Positions 11,580-21,818 of a stretch of DNA of 64,000 nt are shown here, piece by piece (positions within the stretch are counted from its first letter, which is position 1; each line of letters starts with the position of its first letter). Source of the stretch: Scilla litardierei (taxonomy: Eukaryota > Streptophyta > Magnoliopsida > Asparagales > Asparagaceae). Below the pieces are notes generated by a model. It was not told the origin of the DNA. It saw nothing but the letters and a program-made list of their open reading frames with translations, and ran no database searches. The position numbers were made by a program, and so were the translations under genes. The DNA is taken from positions 149,800,597-149,864,596 of the forward strand of contig CM061132.1 of the NCBI GenBank assembly GCA_030789695.1, given 5' to 3'.

Positions 11580-11807
11580 TGAAAAAACTTTTTGCGAGCT
11601 GGGTATGCTGTCGTATTTATTTTTTACTTGAATACATGTGTGTGTATGGCCCCTCAACGACTTAACTTCAAATTTCATAGAAATCTTTAGGCAAGTTTTG
11701 TTGTTGATAAGTTAGGCATATTCAATCGATGAATGTAACCTTTTAAACCATAAATCATGCTTCCTTAGGTAGTGGGAGGTAAAACCCTTTCGACATATGC
11801 GTCGGGT

Positions 11808-12160
11808 GTCGTTCAATGGCAAGGGGCGAGGCCACTGCGACTTACGGCCAACGAGTATCGGGGGTTGTTCAGTGGCGAGGGGGGATCCCTTGGCTTACAG
11901 CTGATAACAAGGGTCATTCGATGGTGAGGGTCGAGGCCCCTTCGACTTACGGCCGACGAGTACCGGGGGTCGTTCAGTGGCGAGGGGAGATCCCTCGGCT
12001 TATGGCTGACAACAAAGGTCGTTCAGTAGTGAGGGACGAGGCCCCTTCGACTTACGATCGATGAGTAACGGGGGTTGTTTAGTAGCGAAGGGGGATCCCT
12101 CAACTTACCGCTGATGACAAGGGTCGTTCGGTGGCAAGGGACGAGGCCCTTCGACTTACG
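11808..12160. repeat. Tat-A minisatellite, about 105-bp double unit
   Basis: Two related units of roughly 56 and 49 bp alternate about three and a half times. Each contains GTCGTTCAGTGGCGAGGG and CTTACGGC. Tat-B has a shorter-unit version in the same place and Tat-H has an unrelated 90-bp repeat there. The array is cut at the junction with the SIRE-like LTR. Confidence 0.88.
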
Positions 12161-12162
12161 AC

Positions 12163-13235
12163 CCCTTAAGCAATTCTCACTTGAGAAATTCACTAAACCT
12201 GACTGCCAAAAGCTAGCAAGAGTAAATCGAGTAAAAATCAATGCCTATATTCCCACAGCTTGGGAACACGCACTCTCACAATCCGAGAGTTCTCTTAAAG
12301 AGAGAAGAAATAAAGTTTGTTACAATAAACTTGAAATATACTTGCACTTTTCCTATGCCTTGAATAAACTTACTTGTGAAGGCTAGGTGAGTGTAAATGA
12401 GTGCTCTTAGATGAGTAGATGCAACATTAGTGAGCTTGTCTAGAGATTAAAGAATTCAACGCAATTATGAGCTTGAGAGCATTAATGGACAAGAAGAGTT
12501 TGAGCACTAATGGAGAAGATGAGAGCACGTTTAATGAGCTTTGAATATTGATTCAATAATGTGTTAAGAGTCCTCAATTTTTACTCTGCCTTAAATATAG
12601 CTCAAAGAATAGCCCAAAACCCAAGAAAACAAAGTAGCATTAAATGTTGCAATGGATCTAAATGGCTAATTCCAGGAAAAATTAGACGGCTTGAGAAGGG
12701 TATCCAGATGGCTGGGTCACAGCAGAAGTAGAATTAAATGCACTGTAATGACTATAATCCAGCCGACTGGAGAAGGGTTTCTAGATGCCTAGGTCACTGA
12801 TAATAAGGCATTAGACGTCTGAACAATGATGCCAAAAACTATCCAACTCTCAGAAAAATAAATTGACTGGCTTAGCGACTGGAGAAGGGTTCTCAAACTA
12901 CTGGAAAAGGGTTTGACATCTAGACATAAGTGGTTAGATGTCTAAGGTATCGGCGGGTGCCAGTCTAAGGAAACCGTGCTCATCGGACTTCTGAGGGCAT
13001 GCCTTCAGACGACTGATCCTGATAAAAATCTCAATTTTGAGATTTAAAGTCTTGGAACCATATGGAGTCATCTAATGTCTTATCTAATGCTATATGCATG
13101 ATGTGTAAATGCATGTAAGCAATTAATTCAAGTCTTAACATTCTAACAACTCATATAAGTAAAGAATAAGGAAAATTTTATTTTAATCCCATTTACTTCC
13201 TCTTGAGTTCTTTATTCAAATCCTTGAATTCTTTG
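12163..13235 (-). repeat. SIRE-like LTR, 3' portion (split by Tat-H)
   Basis: The minus strand resembles the SIRE-like LTR at 14835-16571. It shares the nonanucleotide-rich stretch with CTCTCGGATTGTGAGAG and the TTTAGTGAATTTCTCAAGTGAGAATTGCTTAA region, which correspond to CTCTCGGTTGTGAGAG and TTTAGTGGAAATCTTGAG in the intact LTR. The middle has repeats of the form CTGGAGAAGGGTT and TCTAGATG. The 5' portion of this LTR is at 47594-47441, and the two halves join exactly across the Tat-H target duplication. About 240 bp of the 3' end are missing at 12163, where Tat-A sequence begins, so this junction is a deletion or rearrangement point. Confidence 0.75.
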
Positions 13236-14387
13236 TGATACGTCTATTTTGCGGAGGCCCAACAGCATGGGCCCAAAGGCGCGGCCCACTACGCGAAATC
13301 ATGGGAGGTCCAAGCCCACCCAACGAAGCCCGAAAGACATGAACTCAGAAACCCAACTACCGATCAGAAGCCCGTCTGCAAGATCAGGCCCGCCCGACAA
13401 GGCCCCCTAGAGGACCCCCGAATGGCGATCCGACCCGACCCCGAAAACGCGCAAGTCACTCGCCCACTCCGACGATAACCGTTCCCCCGGGCCCGCGACC
13501 ACTTAATGGCCGTTATGGGGAGGTGCTGGCAGGGCGCAGGGAGCGGCGATGGGGAGGCGGATTGAGGGGGGCACGATCGGGGGCGGACGAGGGACGTGAG
13601 TCATGGGTAATCACGGCGGAAGGCCTATAAAAGGGCTAGGAGGACGACTGGATAAGGGACCGCATCTCAGGTAACTAAAACCTAAGGTACTCCATCAACG
13701 ACCTAGTTCCCCAATTTCATCTCCTTCCTCCCCCGCTCGCTCCGGTGGACGTCGTTCCGATCTCCTCTCGAGTCGAACCGTCTCCGCCGAGCCTCCTCTT
13801 TCAGATCATCTTCTGACTTAGGCATCGGAGGGGATTTGGCCGGAACCAAGGTCCGGCCCCCCTGACAAGTGTTCTCGTCTGTTCAGGAGGACGTCAGATC
13901 CACGGGGTGAGGCTTCCCCTCCGCCCCACGCCGGCCGTGCATCAAGCAAGACGACCGAGGCTACCCCTCGTCGTCCGACCGACCGAGGCCGAGCATCTCA
14001 CACCGGGCCGAGGCTTCCCCTCCACCCCACGCTGGCCGCGCATCAAGCAAGACGACCGAGGCTACCCCTCTTCGTCCGACCGACCGAGGCCGAGCACGTC
14101 CATCCGAGCCGAGGCTTCCCCTCCGCTCACGAGGCGCCGAGGCTACCCCTCGTCGTCCGACCCCCCGAGTCCGAGCATCTCACACTGGGCCGAGGCTTCC
14201 CCTCAGCCCCCTTGAGGCCGAGGATCTAGACCCGGCCCAGCTGACGTGCTCCACGTCGTCTGCAACTCCGATTCGCGTCGCGTCTGCACGGGCTCGACGC
14301 ACCCGAGGGACCCAAGTCGGCCCCTTGACCACGTTGACCGGGTAGTCCACGGTCAACGCTTTTGTAGTGAGAAAACACTCTGAAACA
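13236..14387 (+). repeat. Tat-H 5' LTR (1152 bp)
   Basis: It begins TGATACGTCTATTTTGCGG and ends CACTCTGAAACA. The target duplication CTTTG precedes it and the primer-binding site follows two bases after it. The 3' copy at 46285-47435 is 97% alike by eye. The region 13900-14220 holds diverged tandem copies of a unit with GACCGAGGCTACCCCTCG, which give long but meaningless open frames. Confidence 0.95.
13626..13633 (+). promoter_or_regulatory. TATA box of the Tat-H 5' LTR
   Basis: CCTATAAAAGGGC, a canonical plant TATA box, lies 390 bp into the LTR. The 3' LTR has it at 46674-46681. Confidence 0.75.
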
Positions 14388-14389
14388 TC

Positions 14390-14407
14390 TGGCGCCGTCT
14401 GTGGGAA
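14390..14407 (+). promoter_or_regulatory. Tat-H primer-binding site
   Basis: TGGCGCCGTCTGTGGGAA lies two bases after the 5' LTR. It is the primer-binding sequence typical of Tat-lineage gypsy elements. Confidence 0.9.
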
Positions 14408-14442
14408 AGAACCGTCCCACGAAGAAACAAACCGCACTTGCA

Positions 14443-14834
14443 ATGGCACGCGCCTGCAACGGAAAGAGACACATGCCCCCCATCCCGGAGGAGGGGAATG
14501 GCGCACCCAATAGCAACCTTGAGGGCGCACCCGACGGTAATCACCCCGCCCCTTCGGCCGAAGAGACTGGTGGGTCGGAACTGGCCACACAGGGGCAGCT
14601 CCGCGCCCTGGCCCAAGAGACCAACGCGAACATCCAGACGTTGGTCACGACGGTACATCAGCTCATCGGCACTGCACCAGCCAACGGAGACGTGCTGAGC
14701 GACGGCCATCGTTGGGCAGGGGGCCCCCCGCTCCTACGGTCCGCTGTGGTCGATGACCACGGGAACCGAAGATCGAACACGGAGCGTCGGTTCACACTGC
14801 CCGGCTCCCATCAGGCGAGATCACGCGCCTCCTC
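14443..14834 (+). pseudogene. gag: Tat-H gag, 5' part (interrupted by the SIRE-like element)
   Basis: The gene starts at ATG 14443 (MARACNGKRHMPPIPEEGNG), 36 bp after the primer-binding site. An in-frame GTG further upstream at 14401 is within the leader and is not needed. The N-terminus is hydrophilic with a short helical, coiled-coil-like stretch (LATQGQLRALAQETNANIQTLVTTVHQLI). The frame is open up to the SIRE-like insertion at 14834/14835 and continues in the same frame at 21824 once the insertion and its TCCTC duplication are discounted. This shows that gag was open at this point when the insertion happened. Confidence 0.85.
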
Positions 14835-15236
14835 TGTTGTGATCTGATTCACCGGATTTGGTTTTGGATGATGAGCAAACATAAATAATGTATACTAACT
14901 TATTTGTGAGCGCAGTTATGGAGATCGTCGCCAAAATACCACGTTCATCAAAAGCGACTTCTCAAGACTTCTCTATACGCGTGATCGTGTGCCTGGAGCT
15001 TCGTTGAAGCTCAAGGAGTTTTATGGAAGTCAAGAGGAATGAAGAATGAAGCTTTGAAGACGGCTCGTAAGGTTTATTTTATAGTCTTCTAGCTTCATAG
15101 ATTAGAATGTTAAGCCTTGAGTAGGACTTACTTTATAATCTTCATTTCGCTCATATCTTAGAGCTAGGATATTCATAGAAGCCATTAGAAACTTTCCCGA
15201 AGCCTATTGCTTCTTCCCTCGGCTTTGAGTGCATGT

Positions 15237-15775
15237 TAGTTGGTTCAAGAAGAGTCACCAACCGACTAGATGACGATCTAGTCGGCCGGCAACTCTACAT
15301 GAACCGACTAGTTTGCCTTCTCTATATTCAGCTCTTTCCATGACTACAGTTAGTCGGTCAAAGAAGAGTCACCGACCGACTAGATGATGAACTAGTCGGT
15401 CAGGAGTCCTTCTCAGACCGACTAGTTATGTACAGTCATTTTCAGCCTGAGCTACTGTTTCGAGTTAGTCGGTCAAAGAACGTTTACCGACCGACTAGTT
15501 GAGAAACTAGTCGGTCAGCATTTGTTCTTAAACCGACTAAGTCAACTTGAAGTCAGCCTATTCTATTTCGACGTTAGTCGGTCAAAGAACATTCACCGAC
15601 CGACTAGTTGTGAAACTAGTCGGTCGGCAAGTCTTCTTAGACCGACTAGTTGTCTTTGCCTGTACTTCGACCTTTTGGCTGTTCAACCGTTAGTCGGTCT
15701 ACGTTGTATCACCGACCGACTAGTTGATGAACTAGTCGGTCAGTGATCCTTCTTTGACCGACTAGTCTGGTTCAG
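15237..15775 (+). repeat. Five-unit inverted-repeat array in the SIRE-like LTR
   Basis: Five diverged units of about 110 bp start near 15238, 15350, 15464, 15573 and 15689. Each contains GTTAGTCGGTC, then CGACCGACTAG, a 4-8 nt gap, CTAGTCGGTC and GACCGACTAG, so each can fold into one or two hairpins around CTAGTCGGTC. The same array is at 20484-21022 in the 3' LTR. Confidence 0.9.
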
Positions 15776-15830
15776 AATAGAGCCGTTGGAGCTTTTCTTG
15801 AAACGATTTTCTCTCCCTCTCTCCTCTATC

Positions 15831-15840
15831 CTATATATAG
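15831..15840 (+). promoter_or_regulatory. TATA box of the SIRE-like 5' LTR
   Basis: CCTATATATAG follows a CT-rich stretch, right after the inverted-repeat array. The 3' LTR copy is at 21078-21087. Confidence 0.75.
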
Positions 15841-16573
15841 TTGGAGGGGCTCTTTCATAAGTTTCAAGGCTGCCATTTTAGAGATTTAAAGAAACCTAAG
15901 AGAAGCTATTCAACTCCATTCTAAAGCTTTCTCTTCCTCACAAGAATCTCTCCCTCAACTCTTTGAGCCATTTCCTCAAGAGAGATTCTCTCCATTGTGA
16001 GCCTTCCAAGCCTAGAGCTTGATCCAAAGTCACCATCCTCCATCCTAGCCTTCGATCGCTGATCTTATTGGTGGAGATTCGGTTTGGTGACATTCTCTCC
16101 TCAAAATCCATCATTGCCCTAATTTGGTAAGTATACTCAAGGCATAGGATTTTGTAAGGTAAGAGTTTATTTCATTTCATTTCATTGAATTGTTGTACAC
16201 TCTCGGTTGTGAGAGTTTGAGTGATCCCGGGTTGTGGGATTCACCGGAATCGATTGTAGGTCGATTGCACTTGTGGAGTTTCCGCAAGTGGGTTTAGTGG
16301 AAATCTTGAGTTAGGGTTGCTAACTCAAGTATCCGGAGGGGATCCGGGTGGTTGGGACGTAGGATCACCGGGAACAAGTCGGGGAGACTTGGGTGGATCC
16401 GAACCCAGTAATATTGTTTGTTTGCGTATGTTTTAATTCTTGTTGATAATTGTTTAATTCCGCATTGTCGTTTGTTTCTTGCACAATAATTAGGAATAAC
16501 TATCTTGATTATTTTAAGTACTATTCACCCCCCCTCTAGTACGTGTGCAGTAGCTACCACAGGGCACTACAAT

Positions 16574-16586
16574 TGGTATCAGAGCC
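16574..16586 (+). promoter_or_regulatory. SIRE-like primer-binding site
   Basis: TGGTATCAGAGCC, complementary to the 3' end of initiator tRNA-Met, starts two bases after the LTR. Confidence 0.93.
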
Positions 16587-16612
16587 AAGGTTAAAGCTAC
16601 GAGTTCAAAGCT

Positions 16613-18828
16613 ATGACGAACAACGACTACAACGTCTTCAAGAACCGCGATGGAGCTTCTTCAGTTATGGAAGGACTATCCTCCGTCAGGCCTCCACACT
16701 TCAACGGTACCAACTACGGGTACTGAAATGCCGGATGCAAATTTTCCTCCGGAGCGCTTCACTATGGAGAGCCACCATGACGGAGTATGTCGAGCCTTCC
16801 GAAGAAGATTTCGCGAAGTGGACACCCGCGGAGGTCGCCGCGGAAGTTGCAAATGCCAAGGCAATGAATGCCTTGAATTGTGTGTTGGAGCCCGAGGACT
16901 TCAACAAGATATGCACATGTAAGAGTGCATATCAAATATGGAACCAACTCCTCATATTGCACGAAGGATCGAGTACGGTAAAAGATTCTAAACTCGTCGT
17001 TGCTAATAAAGAATTTGAGTTGTTTCATATGGAGCAGGGCGAAACCATGAAGGAATATTACGCTCGCTTCGTGGATATATCCAACGACTTGGAAGCTCTT
17101 GGGAAAACCTACACCCAAAAGGAGAAATGCTCAAAGATTATCGACGGTCTTCCATCATGTTGGGAAAAGCGAACCTACGCCATCGAGGAAGGTAATGACA
17201 TGAATAAATATACGGTCGTACAACTAATGGGTACCTTGTTGTCTTATGAGGTACGCAAGGATAGTAAGATCCGGATGAGGGAAAAGATGAAGGCGTACTT
17301 GAAGCAAGACGAGCCAAAGAAAAAGGCAATTGCATTCAAGGCCGCCCCATCTACCGATGATGAAGATTCGGAAGAAGAAAAGGACGAAGAATTGGACATG
17401 GAAACATTGGCCAATATGGCAAAGAAATTCATCCGATTCTTCCGACAAGGTAAGTTGAATCGTAAATCTAAATTTATTTCGACTAATGTTTCTACTCCCG
17501 TGTGTTACAAATGCAACAAGCCAGGACATATCAAGCCGGATTGTCCTCTCTACAAACACAAGGGAAAATGGAAGGGATCCAAGCACGACAAGTCAAGAAA
17601 GCACAAGAAAGGGCTTGTCGGCACTTTCACCGACTCCGACTCCTCAAGTGGAGAATCGGACGATGAAAGAGTGGAGATTGCACACACGTGCTTTATGGGA
17701 AAAGAGGATTGTGATGAAGAGACTTCCTCTGATGAAAGCGAGGATGGAAGCGAAGATGGAAGCGAGGATGAAGGCAAAGAGGTAACCAATGATGAACTTA
17801 GAATAGCCAATGAACAACTTTGGAATAAATTTTCTAATATGGCCACTAAGTTTATGAAGACTAAAAATGAATTAGATAGTCTTAAAAACTCACCTAAGCC
17901 TTTCATCGTCAACAACGACACCGTTGTTGATGGGTTGAGAAATGAGATTGAAAATCTCAAGTCTCAACTTGAGCATGTTCATATCGAGGATTCGGATGAA
18001 CATGTGATAGCGGATTTGACGTCTCAAATCTCAACTTTGAGTATTGAGAATAAAAATCTCAAGTCACGTGTTTGTGCTCTCGCATCGCAAGTGTCCACTT
18101 TGGATGCTTCTTTGCATTCTCTCACCGAGAAGCATGAGAGCACATTAGGCCGAATTCATGAATTCAACAAAGGTAAGGGCAAGTTGGATGATATCCTAAA
18201 TGACTTACTTCCGGCCAATCATCACATTGGTTTGGGGTATAAGATGGGAGAGTCATCCAAATCGTTCGCCACCTTTGTTAGGCCATCTTCCGATGCTTCT
18301 ACTAGTGGAAGTAAACACGTCATGGGTAGATCTTCTACCAATGGTGCTTCCGCTAGGAACACGCCCCCTTTTGGAAAGAAACCCACTTTGGGTGGACCTC
18401 CAAAGAAGGGTCATGCTTACATGTATACCATGCCACGTAGGAACACACAACCTACCCCACATGTTTGCACAAATGATGATTTTTATGCTCCGCACCCACG
18501 AGCACGTGCACACCTTGTGAGACACACTCATGCACGTGTTCCTCTACATTCATATGTTCATCCTCATTCTCATATGAATAATTATCATCATGCACCATTG
18601 CATCGAATTCCATATGCTTACCCACGACATGCATCACATAGAAACCAACAACATATGCATGTTCCCAATAGGATTAGGACTCCCAAGACTTACACCATTT
18701 GGGGTCCGAAGAACACAAGCATGCATAATAAGAACTTGTATGTGCAATCGTTTATTAATGATGTTATTTTGAATGATGATTATGTTGGGAAATCAAGTTC
18801 CTCTTGGACTTGGTTTCCGAAGGGTTAG
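16613..18828 (+). pseudogene. gag: SIRE-like gag with one 1-bp frameshift
   Basis: The natural start is ATG 16613 (MTNNDYNVFKNRDG). A one-base loss at 16724-16726 turns the expected Tyr-Trp codons into TAC TGA, so the N-terminal 37 codons are out of frame with the long frame that follows to the stop at 18826-18828. The rest is an intact SIRE gag: a UBN2-type capsid block (NKICTCKSAYQIWNQLLILH ... FVDISNDLEALGKTYTQKEK), an acidic stretch, the zinc knuckle CYKCNKPGHIKPDC at about 17502-17543, another acidic Ser/Glu/Asp tract and a long coiled coil with a His-rich tail. It ends with SSSWTWFPKG, the point where protease normally follows in SIRE polyproteins. Here nothing follows. Confidence 0.92.
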
Positions 18829-20067
18829 TTCCCTTTGACCCTTCATTGCTTGGTACCATAAGTTTAATTTCATTTTATGGGTACCAAAGTAATTGTGGTT
18901 TGTATGGGTTACATTTAATTTGAATTTAGTTAGCTAAATTTATTGCCTAACCCATAGGATCCAAAAAGATTTTTGGATACCAAAATGATATTCTCTAGGT
19001 TAAATCCACCATGAGATACCAACCCTACCAACTCCGTGATTTGCAAGGATTTTCGTTCGATTGGAGTTGATGGTGCTTGAGTGATGCACCAAAGTAGGGG
19101 GAGCTTAATGTTGTAAGTATGTTCATACTTTTGATTCATATTGGTATCCATTGGTAGAATATATTACGATTGGTATCATTTTGCTTCTTTTGGTATGCTA
19201 GATTAGTGTATGCCATTGTTATATGATGTTCTATCTATTTTTGGCATAACATTCTTGCATGCTACATCTGGTATGCACATCGGATTATTTTTGTCTCTGA
19301 TGTTGATTTCGTCGTTCGACGATTTTATGGATTTAATAGAATCCTTTCTATGGAAACATAGAATTGTTTTCCATGCATTCTATTGATTTTGGAGAGTATG
19401 TTCCAAAACTCAATAAGCAAAATCGATTTGAGTTTTGATGATTTCGGATTTCGTTTTTCGCCTATGGCTTGATGATTTCGTATTTCGATTTTCGCCTATG
19501 ACTTGGTGATTTCGTTTTCCGATTTTCGCCGATGATTTTATGATTTCGGTTTTGGAGTTTTCGCCTATGGCTAGATGATTTGGTATTTCGTATTTCGCCT
19601 ATGGTTTGATGATTTCGGTTTCCGATTTTCGACTTTGGTCTCCTTGACACGCTTTGCTTTTATTCGGTATTTTGTATTTGCTATTTTGCCTTGGTGTTAT
19701 TTTGGACCTTGGTCGTATTCTTCGACTCCCATGCGTTATTTTTTAGCCATTGTTTTTGTCTCCTCCCGCTCTTTTTGCTAATGCCAAAGGGGGAGAGATA
19801 TAATAATGACAATGTGCTAATTAATAATTCAAAGGAATTTACCATGAATCTAACTTGATGTGTTAGAATTCAGGGGGAGTGAAGATATAAAATGGATTTT
19901 GATCCTATAGGTGCAATAGTAGGATTCACATTTTATATTTCCCTCGCTGCTTGATGCATATGAACATTATTGTATATAGAACTAACGTGTCATCAATGCA
20001 GGGGGAGTAAGTAAATTTAAATTGAATCATTATTATTGATTATTATTTATGTTGGTTTGTCATCACC
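18829..20067 (+). other. SIRE-like 3' non-coding region with repeated GGGGGAG words
   Basis: No gene is seen. AGGGGGAG-type purine words occur at about 19096, 19787, 19870, 20000 and at the true polypurine tract. A short-unit tandem repeat lies at 19434-19635. This region replaces the whole of pol. Confidence 0.8.
19434..19635 (+). repeat. Minisatellite, unit about 34-37 bp, about six copies
   Basis: The degenerate unit contains TGATGATTTCG, then ATTTTCGCCTATGGC. Copies differ by several substitutions and small length changes. Confidence 0.85.
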
Positions 20068-20081
20068 AAAAAGGGGGAGAA
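20068..20081 (+). promoter_or_regulatory. SIRE-like polypurine tract
   Basis: AAAAAGGGGGAGAA lies directly before the 3' LTR; it is the priming site for plus-strand DNA synthesis. Confidence 0.93.
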
Positions 20082-21818
20082 TGTTGTGATCTGATTCCCC
20101 GGATTTGGTTTTGGATGATGAGCAAACATAAATAATGTATACTAACTTATTTGTGAGCGCAGTTATGGAGATCGTCGCCAAAATACCACGTTCATCAAAA
20201 GAGACTTCTCAAGACTTCTCTATACGCGTGATCGTGTGCCTGGAGCTTCGTTGAAGCTCAAGGAGTTTTATGGAAGTCAAGAGGAATGAAGAATGAAGCT
20301 TTGAAGACGGCTCGTAAGGTTTATTTTATAGTCTTCTAGCTTCATAGATTAGAATGTTAAGCCTTGAGTAGGACTTACTTTATAATCTTCATTTCGCTCA
20401 TATCTTAGAGCTAGGATATTCATAGAAGCCATTAGAAACTTTCCCGAAGCCTATTGCTTCTTCCCTCGGCTTTGAGTGCATGTTAGTTGGTTCAAGAAGA
20501 GTCACCAACCGACTAGATGACGATCTAGTCGGTCGGCAACTCTACATGAACCGACTAGTTTGCCTTCTCTATATTCAGCTCTTTCCATGACTACAGTTAG
20601 TCGGTCAAAGAAGAGTCACCGACCGACTAGATGATGAACTAGTCGGTCAGGAGTCCTTCTCAGACCGACTAGTTATGTACAGTCATTTTCAGCCTGAGCT
20701 ACTGTTTCGAGTTAGTCGGTCAAAGAACGTTTACCGACCGACTAGTTGAGAAACTAGTCGGTCAGCATTTGTTCTTAAACCGACTAAGTCAACTTGAAGT
20801 CAGCCTATTCTATTTCGACGTTAGTCGGTCAAAGAACATTCACCGACCGACTAGTTGTGAAACTAGTCGGTCGGCAAGTCTTCTTAGACCGACTAGTTGT
20901 CTTTGCCTGTACTTCGACCTTTTGGCTGTTCAACCGTTAGTCGGTCTACGTTGTATCACCGACCGACTAGTTGATGAACTAGTCGGTCAGTGATCCTTCT
21001 TTGACCGACTAGTCTGGTTCAGAATAGAGCCGTTGGAGCTTTTCTTGAAACGATTTTCTCTCCCTCTCTCCTCTATCCTATATATAGTTGGAGGGGCTCT
21101 TTCATAAGTTTCAAGGCTGCCATTTTAGAGATTTAAAGAAACCTAAGAGAAGCTATTCAACTCCATTCTAAAGCTTTCTCTTCCTCACAAGAATCTCTCC
21201 CTCAACTCTTTGAGCCATTTCCTCAAGAGAGATTCTCTCCATTGTGAGCCTTCCAAGCCTAGAGCTTGATCCAAAGTCACCATCCTCCATCCTAGCCTTC
21301 GATCGCTGATCTTATTGGTGGAGATTCGGTTTGGTGACATTCTCTCCTCAAAATCCATCATTGCCCTAATTTGGTAAGTATACTCAAGGCATAGGATTTT
21401 GTAAGGTAAGAGTTTATTTCATTTCATTTCATTGAATTGTTGTACACTCTCGGTTGTGAGAGTTTGAGTGATCCCGGGTTGTGGGATTCACCGGAATCGA
21501 TTGTAGGTCGATTGCACTTGTGGAGTTTCCGCAAGTGGGTTTAGTGGAAATCTTGAGTTAGGGTTGCTAACTCAAGTATCCGGAGGGGATCCGGGTGGTT
21601 GGGACGTAGGATCACCGGGAACAAGTCGGGGAGACTTGGGTGGATCCGAACCCAGTAATATTGTTTGTTTGCGTATGTTTTAATTCTTGTTGATAATTGT
21701 TTAATTCCGCATTGTCGTTTGTTTCTTGCACAATAATTAGGAATAACTATCTTGATTATTTTAAGTACTATTCACCCCCCCTCTAGTACGTGTGCAGTAG
21801 CTACCACAGGGCACTACA
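20082..21818 (+). repeat. SIRE-like 3' LTR (1737 bp)
   Basis: Same length and ends as the 5' LTR. The target duplication TCCTC follows at 21819-21823. Confidence 0.95.

Larger units (their letters stand above)
8191..12162 (-). mobile_element. Tat-A: 3' half of a Ty3/gypsy Tat element
   Basis: On the minus strand the element ends with an LTR (8917-8191). Upstream of it are a G-rich polypurine tract, an antisense gene and a minisatellite. Tat-B at 47701-52870 has the same order and clear similarity throughout, and there the minisatellite is followed by gypsy integrase, which shows the lineage and orientation. Tat-A is cut at about 12162 inside the minisatellite, so gag, pol and the 5' LTR are absent. 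It is inserted into the copia RT/RNase H remnant (junction 8190/8191). Confidence 0.82.
14835..16571 (+). repeat. SIRE-like 5' LTR (1737 bp)
   Basis: It begins TGTTGTGATCTGATTC and ends GGGCACTACA. It is followed by the primer-binding site. Compared with the 3' LTR I see three substitutions (offsets about 17, 121 and 442). Confidence 0.95.
14835..21818 (+). mobile_element. Young gag-only SIRE-like Ty1/copia element
   Basis: Two LTRs of identical length (1737 bp: 14835-16571 and 20082-21818) are flanked by the target duplication TCCTC (14830-14834 and 21819-21823). A tRNA-Met-type primer-binding site and a polypurine tract are perfect. By eye the LTRs differ at only three sites, so insertion is recent. 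The internal region (3.5 kb) has a SIRE-type gag and then a 1.25-kb non-coding stretch; protease, integrase, RT and RNase H are absent. It fits the description of terminal-repeat elements with only a gag domain, mobilised by relatives. Confidence 0.95.

Noticed and set aside
13907..14215. Open frame rich in RPRLPLVVRPTEAEH repeats in the Tat-H LTR, also at 46985-47292
   Set aside because: It is a tandem repeat inside the LTR upstream of the primer-binding site; LTRs are not coding here.
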